DNA of 64,000 nt from Bolinopsis microptera (taxonomy: Eukaryota; Ctenophora; Tentaculata; Lobata; Bolinopsidae): NCBI RefSeq assembly GCF_026151205.1, contig NC_087083.1, forward strand, positions 13,948,944-14,012,943, written 5' to 3'. This document shows, piece by piece, positions 1 through 11,231 of this stretch (position 1 is the stretch's first letter; each line of letters begins with the position of its first letter). Made by a program: the position numbers and the translations under genes. The notes beneath the pieces are model-generated. The model saw only the letters and a program-made list of their open reading frames with translations, had not been told where the DNA came from and did no database searches.

Positions 1-495
1 GAGATTCTTGGAAATTTTCAAATTATCACAGAACATTGAATAACAAATTTAAATGTTTATCCTAAAATAAACCCCACCCCTTTCCCCAAATGAGCATCAC
101 TGAGATCTCGAGTTTCATAGTTCCGGTCCACGAATTCCGATCAACTCGGTATTGTGCTTTTTCTCCGCCCACCAGAATTGGCTTCTTCTATTTCCCGGAT
201 CCAGAATGCAAGGACACGTAACACATCCAACAGGTCAGTTTTGGTAATCCTCGTTGCTTTGAGCAAACGGTCATTTTGATTTGGTTACCAGTTATTTTTT
301 AATTGTTGGAAAATCACTGATCACAAGGTCTAATACTTGATTTTTTCGCAGATTGAGTAGTGTATGCCATAAGTTTCGCTGATATTGTTCGGTTGGACGG
401 TTGTCTAGGGAACATAATAAAGTACAACCTCGCAAATTGTGGTATGTTGGCATCTGAATACTGAATACAAATTCATTAAAACTTTTACTTTCCTA
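1..495. repeat. Dispersed repeat, copy 1 (truncated by window start)
   Basis: Nearly the same sequence recurs in direct orientation at about 3306-3808. The first 39 bases on the plus strand read as the end of an open frame, finishing ITEH and a TGA, exactly as in the second copy. Similarity fades after about 495, around the AAAACTTTTAC stretch. Small substitutions and indels separate the copies, so this is not an assembly echo of one read. The family is not recognised. It could be a transposon fragment or a local duplication. Confidence 0.75.
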
Positions 496-741
496 TTTTG
501 ATGACTTAATGTTATTTCGTTAGAACTATTTTTTGTGCTGAACTCATTTATTCCTCGGATTGCTCTTGTTAATGTTTAAAGGAACGAATATTTCAGGAAT
601 TCCGCTCCCGCGGATGCCATTCATTGGCTACTTTGTCTTGCCAGGGTGAATTCTTCCTTTTCACTGAACACGGATACCTAGCCGAAACGATGAGTGTTAT
701 CCGACCTGAGATTATTCCCTTCTACACGCGCTAAAGTCATC
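496..741. other. Upstream region of small gene, no feature seen
   Basis: No open frame of note and no repeat that I can support. It ends at the candidate start codon at 742. Confidence 0.4.
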
Positions 742-798
742 ATGGGGACGAAATCTGCGGGAAAAACTGATCTGATCAGGAATCAACAGCGAAATCTG
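742..798 (+). CDS. Candidate first coding exon of a small two-exon gene
   Basis: An ATG at 742 opens 19 codons (starting MGTKSAGKTDLIRNQ) that end exactly at a consensus donor, CTG|GTGAGT, after 798, in phase 0. The next in-phase acceptor with convincing context is the CTTCTCCGCAG before 4262. Joining the two gives a basic, hydrophilic protein of about 80 residues. No known domain is recognised. Further exons may lie in the 3.46-kb intron, which is largely minisatellites and the second copy of the window-start repeat. The model rests on splice-site quality and phase only. Confidence 0.4.
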
Positions 799-1100
799 GT
801 GAGTTTGATGCTATATTTTGAATAATATCTAGCTAGTACGAATAGTGCGTTAATTGTTTCAGAGCAAACTCACACTATCTTGCGTCCCAGTGTTCAGCTG
901 CCTCCAATATTATAATCACAGCACAAGCAGGAACCCGTCTAACCCTTGTTTTAAGTGCGAACACTTGTCTTAAGTAGTTTACTTGATTTGACTTTTAGTT
1001 TGTAAGACAGCTATATAATATGGACCTTTACCGATATTTGAAAGGCGCAGGTTAGATCTCCGCCGAAAGCGCACTCCCCAAATTGTGCGCATTATATAGC

Positions 1101-1478
1101 GTCATCTAGCGTCATCTAGCGTCATCTAGCGTCATCTAGCGTCATCTAGCGTCATCTAGCGTCTTCTAGCGTCATCTAGCGTCATCTAGCGTCATCTAGC
1201 GTCATCTAGCGTCATCTAGCGTCATCTAGCGTCATCTAGCGTCATCTTGAGTCATCTAGCGTCATCTAGCGTCATCTAGCGTCATCTAGCGTCATCTAGC
1301 GTCATCTAGCGTCATCTAGCGTAATCTTGCGTCATCTAGCGTCATCTAGCGTCATCTAGCGTCATTTAGCGTCATCTAGCGTCATCTAGCGTCATCTAGC
1401 GTCATCTAGCGTCATCTAGCGTAATCTTGCGTCATCTAGCGTCATCTATAAGCGTCATTTAGCGTCATCTAGTCTAGC
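1101..1478. repeat. 10-bp minisatellite, unit GTCATCTAGC
   Basis: About 37 tandem copies of GTCATCTAGC. Sporadic variants are present (GTCTTCTAGC, GTAATCTTGC, GTCATTTAGC), and the register is broken near the right end. It lies in the putative intron of the small gene. The unit has no open frame of interest. Confidence 0.97.
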
Positions 1479-2480
1479 GTGAGTGCACAGTGATTACTGT
1501 TGCGACGTCCGTTGCTATATCAAAATAAATATGCTAACGATAGCATACTAAACAAAATAACAGTGGTTTTTAATTGATCGTGAATCTACCTAGATCCTTT
1601 AAAACTTCGACTGAATAATAATGTATAGATGTATCTTACTTTTTGCTCTTCCCCTTTTTACTTTGAATCTTAACTTTTGGAAGATTCTCTTTCTTTTTGG
1701 TAGAGCTCTTAGAAGGTGATACTAGTAAAAAGCCGAACTGCTTTGGTTTAGCTGGCTTTTGACGTAATGACTATGTTGTTTCGTTCCTTTTCTTTGGTTT
1801 CGACTCCTCATTCTCCGGTTCACTGAGTGCAACAACACGTGAACTCCCTGCACTACATTATGTATAAGATTGGCTTGAGGAGACCTCAGTTTAAATCTCT
1901 TACTTACGAGCTCCTATAAAATATATGGAATTTTATTGATCCCCCACTGTTCACATAATTACTATTTATTTCAGTTTATCCTATATAGCGAGGAAAGCAC
2001 CCTTAAAATTTACGTAAAACATGATACGGAATCTTCAGTTACAGCTGCAGTTGATGATGGATATAGCCACAGACCTTATATCTGTATACAGGATCAATTT
2101 TTATTTTTATCGATATTTTCCATTAAAATGATGAAAATGATACAATACACATGCAATGAGAGCTTGATTTGTTTTATTGGTAAGCCGACCGAATACCGCC
2201 TAAAAACTTTCAGTAGGGATAGTGTTATAATGTAAGGGTTAAGGGTAACATATATGTAGGACTAAAACGAGGGTGAGGGACGGGTTATACTTATAGCGGT
2301 ATGGAACTAGTCCTCTAGGGATTAGTTCCGCCTGAACATTTTATTGCAAGCTTCATTGATATATCCGAATATTTTCAGTCGATTAAACAGCTACTAAAGT
2401 ACTAAAGAGAAGAAATACCTGAGCAATGTTTTCCTCGGAATTTCAGTGGTGGTCTTCTCCTGATTTTCAGCAAATTCGGA
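1479..2480. other. Mostly non-coding, with a weak Lys-rich trace on minus strand
   Basis: No strong plus-strand gene. On the minus strand, about 1850 to 1639, one frame reads as a Lys/Ser/Pro-rich tail ending KKGKSKK and a stop, with one internal TAG. It could be the terminal exon of a basic protein, or a decayed one. The rest shows no repeats or sites that I can support. Confidence 0.25.
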
Positions 2481-2510
2481 GTTATCCGGTATATATCCAT
2501 CCTTCAAATC

Positions 2511-2896
2511 CGGGGGTATATATCTACCCCCTAAATTCGGGGGTATATATCTACCCCTAAATTCGGGGGTATATATCTACCCCCTAAATTCGGGGGTATA
2601 TATCTACCCCTAAATTCGGGGGTATATATCTACCCCCTAAATTCGGGGTATATATCTACCCCTAAATTCGGGGGTATATATCTACCCCTAAATTCGGGGG
2701 TATATATCTACCCCTAAATTCGGGGGTATATATCTACCCCTAAATTCGGGGGTATATATCTACCCCTAAATTCGGGGGTATATATCTACCCCTAAATTCG
2801 GGGGTATATATCTACCCCTAAATTCGGGGGTATATATCTACCCCTAAATTCGGGGGTGTATTATATCTATCCCTTAAATTCGGGGGTATGTATTAT
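2511..2896. repeat. 26-bp minisatellite
   Basis: About 15 copies of a 26-bp unit containing CCCCTAAATTCGGGGGTATA followed by TATCTA. Each unit has a short inverted repeat (CCCCTAAATTCGGGG), so single strands can form hairpins. Copies vary mainly in the length of the C and G runs. Confidence 0.96.
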
Positions 2897-3094
2897 CATC
2901 CCCCCTCCTCCGAATTAGCAATAAAAATTAGGAGGATACCCAAAGATCTTGACCCATCCTCCCCATGAATATGATTATGCTCTCATTAAATTTGACCCAC
3001 AAAAATTGTTTATCCATCTCTAAATAAAACCTTGCTCCAACCTCGCTGCTAGAATTCGTTTCCCAAAATTCCCGGAATTCGTACTTTGACCCCT

Positions 3095-3345
3095 AAAATT
3101 TGGCACAACAATTTTTTAACGACTTATCATTTTACATTCCCGGTTTAAAATCCGACTCAAAACAAATTTCTGTTGAGACTATTAAAACTTATTTTAAGCA
3201 GCACTTTTTGCAAGAGCTGATGAAATCTGAATATGGATTCCCCTGTGAAAGAAAACTCATGGCTACAAAGAAAATAATTAGATACTGCAGAATTACTGAA
3301 TTATGTGAGATTCTTGGAAATTTTCAAATTATCACAGAACATTGA
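3095..3345 (+). pseudogene. Unrecognised C-terminal coding fragment inside the repeat
   Basis: An open frame of about 80 codons ends at the TGA at 3343-3345. Its final codons (EILGNFQIITEH) are also the first codons of the window, where the other repeat copy begins. Composition is mixed and protein-like: Phe- and Tyr-rich first half, Lys-rich second half. No domain is recognised. Because the same C-terminus occurs twice, 3.3 kb apart, it is more likely a repeat-borne or duplicated exon than a unique gene. Confidence 0.35.
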
Positions 3346-3808
3346 ATAACAAATTTAAATGTTTATCCTAAAATAAACCCCACCCCTTTCCCCCAATGAG
3401 CATCATTGAGATCTCGAGTTTCATAGTTTCGGTCCACGAATTCCGATCAACTCGGTATTGTGCTTTTCTCCGCCCTCCAGAATTGGCTTCTTCCATTTTC
3501 CTGATCCAGAATGCGAGGACACTTGACACATCAAACAGGTCAGTTCTGGTAATCCTCGTTGCTTTGAGCAAACGGTCATTTTGATTTGGTTACCAGTTCC
3601 TTTTTTAGTTGTTGGATAATCACAAAGTCTAATACTTGGTTTTCAGCAGATTGAGTAGTGTATGCCATGAGTTTCGCTGATATTTTTCGGTCGGACCGGG
3701 ACGGTTGTCGAAGGAGTTCCGATCTCCAAGAACATGATAAAGTACAACCTAGCAAATGGTGGTATGTTGGCATCTGAATACTGAATTCAAGTTCATTAAA
3801 ACTTTTAC
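3306..3808. repeat. Dispersed repeat, copy 2
   Basis: Direct-orientation copy of positions 1-495, with a few per cent divergence. It includes the shared GATCTCGAGTTTCATAGT and CAAACGGTCATTTTGATTTG blocks and ends in AAAACTTTTAC. Confidence 0.8.
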
Positions 3809-4109
3809 GTCTTTTACCACTTAGTACTATATCCAGCTGAATTAAGTAGTCATTACACTGATTTTTATAATAATTTGTAATAATTTTATTTAATATTCTT
3901 CAGGTGGAAACACCAACAGGGGCAGGGTTCTAATTAGGCGGTATAATACTGGGGACAGCCTCTTTTAACTACGTTTCCAAGAAAAGGTTGAGTTATAAGC
4001 AAAAATATTGATTGAAAAGAAGATAGTAGATATGAACATTTAACTATTTAATAATGTTTTCATGATTGTGATTTGGATGATGTATGTCATATTATTATAA
4101 CGTCTCAAC

Positions 4110-4226
4110 AACACGTGGTCACCATAATATCACGTGGTAACCATGACATCACGTGGTAAGTGGTAACCATGACATCACGTGGTAACCATGACATCACGTG
4201 GTAACCATGACATCACGTGGTTACCA
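4110..4226. repeat. Tandem CATCACGTGGTAACC repeats
   Basis: Imperfect tandem copies of a ~20-bp unit, CATCACGTGGTAACCATGA, just upstream of the acceptor at 4260. The unit joins a CACGTG palindrome to GGTAACC. Similar CATCACGTGG words recur at 6045-6080 and at 23130-23165. Confidence 0.85.
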
Positions 4227-4261
4227 TAGTAACCCTATTAACCATACCTTCTTCTCCGCAG

Positions 4262-4447
4262 CACATACCAATGGGACACGTGTGGACCGCACGCTATAAT
4301 CCGGGCTATGGGAGGGGAAGTAGTGCACATAGCCACCCCGACACAGCTATCTTCTACAACGACAGCATGGAGCCTAACGAGGGGTTTGTAGCTTACTTAG
4401 ACAGGCAGGGGCGGAGAAACTGCTGGAGTCGTTCAAATAATGTTTAA
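4262..4447 (+). CDS. Candidate terminal exon of the small gene
   Basis: After a good acceptor (CTTCTCCGCAG, AG at 4260-4261) a frame of 61 codons runs to a TAA at 4445-4447. It reads HIPMGHVWTARYNPGYGRG, then an acidic middle, and ends NCWSRSNNV. It begins in phase 0, as required by the donor after 798. An AATAAA at 4659-4664 gives a plausible 3' UTR of about 215 bases. It is rich in Gly, Arg, aromatic residues and His, with no recognised domain, signal peptide or membrane segment. It could belong to a longer gene with additional exons that I did not find. Confidence 0.45.
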   Translation, partial: HIPMGHVWTARYNPGYGRGSSAHSHPDTAIFYNDSMEPNEGFVAYLDRQGRRNCWSRSNNV

Positions 4448-4695
4448 TCAAGTAGATAATATTCAATTAAACGATGTTTAACTTTATATTAATCGTTGTT
4501 TTAACGATTGCTGATTGGCGTACGTTTTGAAATACTATTTCATGTTAAGTTGGTTAGTTGTTAATTGTTAAATGTTACTGGTGGATTGATGTGATATTTG
4601 AGCTGTGATGATTCATTGATTCAAGAATTATGAAAATGATATTCCACTGTTTTGTCTAATAAAAAAATATAAATACAGCTTTTATTTGTGTGAGA

Positions 4696-4854
4696 GGTCG
4701 TTCACATATTACGTAATCACTGAGGGGGAATGAGGGGGCTTCTAAATGATTATGCTGGTGTAATTTTAACACAATAGCTATATTTAAAACTTATTGTGGA
4801 GGGGGGGGGGGGTTAAAATGGGCCAAAAAGTGATTACATAATATTTGAACGACC
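4696..4854. mobile_element. Short MITE with 25-bp terminal inverted repeats
   Basis: Left end GGTCGTTCACATATTACGTA and right end (inverted) GGTCGTTCAAATATTATGTA pair over about 25 bp with two mismatches. The body is 159 bp, non-coding and carries a long G run at about 4799-4812. A degenerate copy of the same terminus lies near 12336-12370. The superfamily is not established from this copy. Confidence 0.7.
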
Positions 4855-4861
4855 CCTTTAT

Positions 4862-6062
4862 TATATGTGTGTCAACACACACGTTATTTTGTAAATGGGG
4901 ACATCTTGATATTGATCGGAGTTGGGGCTTTTCATTCACGTTTTCGACATATTACGACGATTTTAGTTTTATCAACCGCTTTTAGTTTTAACATGTATAT
5001 TTATTTAGTTTGTGCTTCAAGAGCCGCACTGTCACGACGCGACTATGTAAATAATTTCATGGCGCTATCTGAAGACCTGCGGATTAATATTTGATTGCCG
5101 ATTGGGCACACAAAAATATCGTGCAATTTGATTGGATACTACTACTATGTACTAGTTGTCACGTGTTAAATAAAAACCCGCGTGCTGCGAGTGTACTTCG
5201 CATATCCTTGGAAATGGATCGAATGGCTCCATTTAGTTATCTATTTGTGCTGATAGATTAATTATTTAAGTGCTATTTGAATTATTTATTGGCAAGTTAC
5301 AATTAAATCTGTCAATTTTCAATTATGTTATGTAGTTAGATTTTTTAAACAAAACTGACACGTGCTGATGAACAAAATTAAATAATGATTAATGATCTAA
5401 AGTCAGTAAAGTAATACATTTGTCAAGCTACGTTGCTGGTAGAATAGCTTATTAAATCACTTCCGGTTCAGCTAATATAGTAAAATATTACGAGTATAAA
5501 ATCTTTAAAGTAATTATTATTATTTTGTATTCTTGTGGCAATCTCGGTTTTTCCTCACCGAATGATGAATGAATAAGTATAACGAAAGCATTAATGACAC
5601 GTGACTGAAATTCAAATAACGTTTCTGTTTAAATATATAACTATAATAAGTAAGTGTACATAATATATATCTTGGCTGTTTAAATTTATTCAAATACATT
5701 TATACATACATTATAACATTGTAAAGCTGTACAATAAGTCATTCAATTCAATTTTAAAACGTGTATCTCTATTTTTAACCCAATAAATATAAATCAACCG
5801 ATGCACTACTGCCACTGGGTCGCGCCGCGCATTGAATAATGTTTCTCGCAACCACATCTCAGTAGATCGGCAAAATGCACCAGCACTGGGCCACGTCGAG
5901 CTGCGAAGGATTGACATCGTGAATCACAGTATATTTCAACTGGTAGTTTTAGTGGGGCGGCGTAAAAGCAGGAAATGACTGTAACGGATATGTTACTCTA
6001 GATGGAGATCTGGTAACGGGTAGACATGTCTGTTGTCATAGTGACATCACGTGGTGTTGTGA
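4862..6062. other. AT-rich non-coding stretch
   Basis: Short open frames are present on both strands but none has splice signals or family resemblance. No repeats of note. Confidence 0.4.
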
Positions 6063-6076
6063 TGTCATCACGTGGT

Positions 6077-6970
6077 CCCAGCAAACCCTACCGACTGGTG
6101 TATATCTCCAAAAGTAAAATAGATAGAACCTTCCGGTTTTCAACAAAATTTCCGTCTCGTAAATTTAAAATTAAAGTTAGCTCCCCAGGAGCCAAATTTG
6201 GGACAACTTAGATTCTGAATTAAACCGAAAAGTTTGATTTTGGGCTAAATAAAAGATCACAGCTTTTAAACTTTGCAAAGTGATGTCGTTGTCATGACTA
6301 CTAGGCCAAATGCAGCGTGCGAAAGGTAAACTTGACGTTACGCCCGACGACAAACGTGCTGTTGAAAATCTATCACCTCTACATCTAGCGAGCCCAGCGC
6401 CCCAGCACTAGCAGGCGGTACGTTTTTCTGCAGCTGTTTACATCGATTTGAGTTAGCATAGGATATCATGATATTATATTATATTTGATACATGTTTCGT
6501 ATCCCAAATTTAACCGAGCTAGAGAGCTTCGCGCGCGAAAAGTGGCATGCAACGTATGTCAATATTATATATGGCGCGCTTTGTAATATATCTTCACATT
6601 TAATTTGACCCATGAAATTTTTCTGGCTGGCCGGCCGTGTTACTAGAGGTGATTATGTTCAATAGCATGATTGTCGTCGCGCGTAACGTAAAGCTGCGCT
6701 CGCTGCTTGCACGCGTTTTACAATCTGAATTCAGCCATGCACCATGAAGTCATAACAACCACATTAATTTGCAAAGTTAAAAAGCTGCGACCTTTTATTC
6801 GGCCCAAAATCATACTTTTCGAAATAGCTCAAAATCTACAATATCCATAGTTTTCCTCCTGGGGAGGAAACGTTATTTTTATGAGGCGAGCATTTTGCAA
6901 AAAACCGAAAGTTTCAATTTTTAAACTTTCGGAGTTGCAGGTCCCCAGCCAGTAAGGTTTTCTGGGGATA
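6077..6970. mobile_element. Diverged foldback element with ~300-bp arms
   Basis: The left arm (about 6077-6385) pairs with the reverse complement of the right arm (about 6640-6970). Shared blocks include CCCAG-AAACC at the outer ends, TCCCCAGGAG, GATTTTGGGC, the CAGCTTTTAAACTTTGCAAA type block and GTTACGC-CGACGACAA. Arms have drifted by substitutions and indels. The centre (6386-6639) is non-coding, with GCGCGC tracts. It is an old non-autonomous inverted-repeat element. I could not fix the target duplication. Confidence 0.65.
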
Positions 6971-7440
6971 CGTATACAATATTGAATATGTTTAATTTTG
7001 CACTAATTTGATGTTCGCCTACCAAAATTGAACGGAAAATTTTTTTAAAACAATTTTAAGGCACATTGACTGCAAAATTTATTTACGTTATTTTGCTTTT
7101 AACGGAGAAATATATAAGACAATAGAATTTTTAATTTGTTATTCTATTCCAACCATATTTTAAATAATTTGTATTAGTGCATACAATGTATGCACATTGA
7201 TTGTGAAATGTGAATATATTTGATATTATATTTATATTGCAAAAGATTTGAAGTACTCAATTCATGAAGTTTGAAAGTTAAGTTGCATGTTGCAATGCGC
7301 GCAATTTGGGGATCGGAGTGCAATTCAAGCGCAAGCTGTACTTTTGGTAGAAGTATATTTAACCTGCTCCTTCATCCTTTTGATATTCAATATTCCCATC
7401 AGAATCTCATCCGCGCATTGTCAAGTGTTTTGATGACGCG
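6971..7440. other. AT-rich non-coding stretch
   Basis: No gene or repeat that I can support. Confidence 0.4.
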
Positions 7441-7451
7441 TATCACGTGAC

Positions 7452-7575
7452 ACAGCAGCAGTTAGCAGTTACTGTTAGCAGTAGTTAGCAGCAGTGAGCA
7501 GCAGTGAGCAGCAGTTAGCATGCAGTAGTTAGCAGCAGTGAGCAGCAGTGAGCAGTGCAGTTAGCAGCATGGTTT
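7452..7575. repeat. Interrupted GCAGTTAGCA / GCAGTGAGCA minisatellite
   Basis: Imperfect CAGCAGTTAGCA and CAGCAGTGAGCA units, about ten copies, ending at CAGCATGG. The array lies about 380 bases upstream of the start of the Ser/Lys-rich gene. Confidence 0.85.
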
Positions 7576-7949
7576 CTTTGCACTTTGCCCTCCTGTGTTC
7601 ATAATTAAGAGGAAGCCGGCAATTTAAAAAATATTACAGGTCACTAAACAAGTTATAATGTAATTTTCTATTTTGGTACTTTATCAGTCCCTACCGGAGG
7701 CGGCAGGATTTTCAAACAAATTCTCTTGTCAGGCTTACACAATACAAATCATTGATTTACTATAGCAAAATACAAAAAACAATGAAAAATCAATTGTTAA
7801 AGACTTAAATTTTTGCTTTACGCTTGTTATTTGATTGGTAGCATTTGCTTTTGATAGTTGGTGGAATTTCCAATTAAACTCTGAAGGTGAACTTTCCATA
7901 GATTACAAAATCAGTGAAATGAAGCGGTTACTAAAATAGGAAACTTGAC

Positions 7950-8590
7950 ATGCCCGATACTTGTGATGCAGGCCATCTTCACTCACAAGTCTGCGTGGGG
8001 AAAATATTGAACGTTTTGGTGACATCACATTTGACCATAAAAGAGCGACCTGTGATTCATGAAATAACCAGTTCAGATGATCATCTATCAATACTGGCTA
8101 GTTGTTCTCATTACACAAATAAAACATTTGTTGAGGCAATTCAATCTGTTGTGATAAACGGGAGTGTTTCTGTTACTGTGGAATCAATGTTGGAACCTCC
8201 TGTTAGCGCAGATAGTAACAAGTTGTTTGTGTCTCGTTATACCACCGAGACGAACTCAGCCACAACTTATCCGCAAGAAAGTGTTCATACCCTTCAGACG
8301 ATATCAGATGTCTCCATTATAGCTGCCTCAAACAGAATAATTAAGGTAAAGAACATAAAAGATATCATCATTGTGTCTGAACCAGGTCCAGACAGAAAAC
8401 CATTGAGACCACCCAAAAAGCCAAAACGTGGTTTATTCAGGACTAAAGCTACTGAACCAGAAAGTGGAAGACCATATATTGACGATGAAACTCCTGTTCA
8501 GCGTTCACGGAGTTTGACAGTCGTTAAACAACAGCCCAGGTTCCTTAAACGTTCAAAGTCATTTCCATTGTACCCTACTGTTATTAAAGT
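7950..8590 (+). CDS. Exon 1 of Ser/Lys-rich gene of unknown family
   Basis: The frame starts at ATG 7950 (MPDTCDAGHLHSQVC) and stays open to a TAA at 8625. The C-terminal half is basic and Ser/Pro-rich, with KKPKRGLFRTK and QRSRSLTVVKQQ followed by RSKSFPLYPTVIK, typical of disordered phosphoprotein sequence. A GTTTCG donor after 8590 (AAA|GTTTCG) and an AAAG acceptor before 8721 are both in phase 0. They would join this frame to the 836-codon frame downstream by removing a 130-base AT-rich intron. Without splicing, the protein would be 225 residues. No enzymatic domain is recognised. The joined model is inferred from phase and splice sites. Confidence 0.5.
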
Positions 8591-8720
8591 TTCGTTGATC
8601 AATAAAACACATTTGGCTATCAAATAATGTTCCTTGCCAGAATCCTTAGCGACGTTTTCGCGTAATAGTTAATACTTTAATTTAATTTCATCGAAAGTTG
8701 AATAATAACGTCTACTAAAG

Positions 8721-11231
8721 TTGAAAATTCGTCTCGATTCAAAGTCAAGCTCAAATAACTCTTTCAGAGTTTGTGAACAGCAAGCAAGCGCCTCAAGTGG
8801 TACAACTTTTACATCCCGAACAGATTCAGAAATCCCGAAATACAAACTTTCAGCTGAAGGAAAACCGCCTAAAACATATCCTAACTCAAAAAAACAGTTA
8901 AAACGAACCATTTCTCTAAAATCACCTTCATCTCAATTTAAACCAACGTTAGCATTTTGGGCAAGCAACAGAAAACGTTATCATACCAAGGAGAGACAAT
9001 CTGCTGTTTCAACTGAAAAATTGTCTAAAATGAAAGAAATTGCATCTCCTCTATTATATTCTTCTTTAATGCGTCCTTCGGAGCTTGCTCAAGATTTTCC
9101 AAAAAAGTCGCTCTCGTTACCTCGTAATCTTTCTTTAAAGGCAAAGCAATATTGCTCTCTAAGATCGAACAGTGTTTATTCAAGGCCCTCACTTAAGATT
9201 CCGGTGCAGATCAGCTTCAATAACAAAAATAACAGTCAGATGACAAGCACTTCTAAAAGTATGCAACCTGCTATACTTCCTGAATTAGATGTCGTGTACA
9301 AATTTTCAGAAAGAGTTAACAAAAATGTCAAATTTGACGTATACGATGAATTTGATCCAGAGACTTCTTTCGTGGATCTGTCTTGTATGCCTGAAAGAAA
9401 TGCTTTGGTATTCACCAGAGATGATTCTAGATTCTTGGATCCAGCGCTTCGAGATGAACTAAAAGATTTGGAACTATTTCATGATTCAGGGGATGATTTC
9501 ATGAAAGAGAAACCCATCAATCCCAAGGACTCATTAAGTTTAACAACCTTTAATTTTGCAAACGTTGAAAGAGAAAAGTTGTTTCAAGATAGTCTGACAC
9601 CCAATACTGACACCTCTTTACATAGTCAAACACCCAATACCTCTTTACATTCTGATGTAACAATTGTTGACAGCGGTTATCGAAAGAAGCAAATTGATCT
9701 GCCTCAGTACGTTAGAGCAGATAACTTCCCTAAACTGGACATTGTTTATGATAATAATAAGGATTTAGAATTTGATAAGGATGATGTATGCTTAACGGAG
9801 TATGTTCTTCTATCACAAAGTCAAAATGTTCTTCTTCATGAGTGTGAAACACGAGAAAGACTTATTAAAGCTACTAAGGAAAGCAATTCAAACAAGGGTT
9901 GTAAATCAAAACCCTTGATTTCTCGCCAAACTTCTATTGTTTCACCGATAAATACTTGTAAGGGCCAGCTGAAAAAGCAATCGAATGCTGTGGATGTATC
10001 AGTATCATCATCAAAAGATCTAACGACTAAAGCTTATCGCAAAACAAAATTGATAGTTGGTTCTATAAAGATTCTTAAGTTGTCAAAATTAATCAATCAA
10101 AAGAAAAGAGGAAAAAATCCTGTAGGAGAACAGAACGCACAAAGAGGCCTAGAACACACAAATGTTGACCCAAATGTGGAAATGATGAAAGAAGTCTCAA
10201 CAGAAAGTTTTACCATTGTCAATATGGACGTTAACGATTCAAAAATTATCAGCAAATCATCGGTAAACTCAACTTCAATTGGAGCTAAACTTGAACAAGT
10301 ACCAATAATAAACAGTAAAACATATAAATCTTCTCATCGATCAGCTGGGTCGTCATCTTCACGTGGATATGTAGCTAAACCTCAACTCCGGGAAATACCG
10401 ATCAGTATAGCTAGTGGGTCCTCTTGTAGGGTGCACAATCCATACTCCTTAAGCGATACTGTAGCTAAACCTCACCTTGAAGAAATGTCTGTTATTATTA
10501 GCAGTAAAATAGAGGAATATTCTAACCGGATAAATTACTCGTCATCTTCAAGTTTAGATGAACTTGCAGAGAGACAGCACACTGTTATCAGTATAATTGA
10601 AGAGGAATCTAATCTTTCATCAAGGTTACTCTCCTTGTCATCTGTAAGTTTAGCTGTAAGTGATACTAATGCTCAGCTTGAAGAGAGATCACTTGAAAAC
10701 ATATTCGGAGAACAATCATTTGAAGACTTACTCTTAGTACCTGAGGAACGATCTCTTAGACTTAGAGGCAAATCTCGTGCAGGAAGACCACAGAATCTAG
10801 ACAATTATGAAGAATTTACCTCAATCGGCAGCAAAAGTTCCAAGAAACTCCGACCTAAAAAGGAGTCAGTGGCATCATTCATCAATACCAAATTCTGTTC
10901 AATTGTTGGAGAGCCGGAAAAATCAGTAAAATCAGAAACGACTGTATATCCAGAATCAGAAGTTGATAAGAAAACCAGCGATATTTTTTACTCTCAGCCA
11001 GAAAATGAATTACGAGACTCGATGAAACCCGAAAGAAAGTCAAATATCCATCAAAAATCATATACTTCACCAAACGATCCGAATTCCTCAATAAACCAGC
11101 AAAACATTTTATTAAAAGGAGACTGGGCTGATGAGCCAAAAAAAGAAGAGAGAAAAAAACAAAAAGAAGAAAGTAAAAAAGAAGAAGAAAAAGAAAAGTA
11201 TTCGGAGAGTGACAGTTATAAGATATGTTGA
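8721..11231 (+). CDS. Long exon of Ser/Lys-rich gene of unknown family
   Basis: An uninterrupted frame of about 836 codons, far longer than chance in this AT-rich DNA. It has no ATG at its left edge (first codons LKIRLDSKSSSNN), which supports a splice from the exon ending at 8590. The protein is hydrophilic, rich in Ser, Lys, Glu and Asn. It has repeated SSS patches, a short repeated block around TPNTDTSLHSQTPNTSLHS (9598-9645) and a related pair VAKPQLREI and VAKPHLEEM. It ends in an extremely Lys/Glu-rich run in A-rich DNA (11140-11200). From there the better frame is +1. No domain is recognised. A cytoskeletal or scaffold role is possible but unproven. Confidence 0.55.
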   Translation: MKIRLDSKSSSNNSFRVCEQQASASSGTTFTSRTDSEIPKYKLSAEGKPPKTYPNSKKQLKRTISLKSPSSQFKPTLAFWASNRKRYHTKERQSAVSTEKLSKMKEIASPLLYSSLMRPSELAQDFPKKSLSLPRNLSLKAKQYCSLRSNSVYSRPSLKIPVQISFNNKNNSQMTSTSKSMQPAILPELDVVYKFSERVNKNVKFDVYDEFDPETSFVDLSCMPERNALVFTRDDSRFLDPALRDELKDLELFHDSGDDFMKEKPINPKDSLSLTTFNFANVEREKLFQDSLTPNTDTSLHSQTPNTSLHSDVTIVDSGYRKKQIDLPQYVRADNFPKLDIVYDNNKDLEFDKDDVCLTEYVLLSQSQNVLLHECETRERLIKATKESNSNKGCKSKPLISRQTSIVSPINTCKGQLKKQSNAVDVSVSSSKDLTTKAYRKTKLIVGSIKILKLSKLINQKKRGKNPVGEQNAQRGLEHTNVDPNVEMMKEVSTESFTIVNMDVNDSKIISKSSVNSTSIGAKLEQVPIINSKTYKSSHRSAGSSSSRGYVAKPQLREIPISIASGSSCRVHNPYSLSDTVAKPHLEEMSVIISSKIEEYSNRINYSSSSSLDELAERQHTVISIIEEESNLSSRLLSLSSVSLAVSDTNAQLEERSLENIFGEQSFEDLLLVPEERSLRLRGKSRAGRPQNLDNYEEFTSIGSKSSKKLRPKKESVASFINTKFCSIVGEPEKSVKSETTVYPESEVDKKTSDIFYSQPENELRDSMKPERKSNIHQKSYTSPNDPNSSINQQNILLKGDWADEPKKEERKKQKEESKKEEEKEKYSESDSYKIC

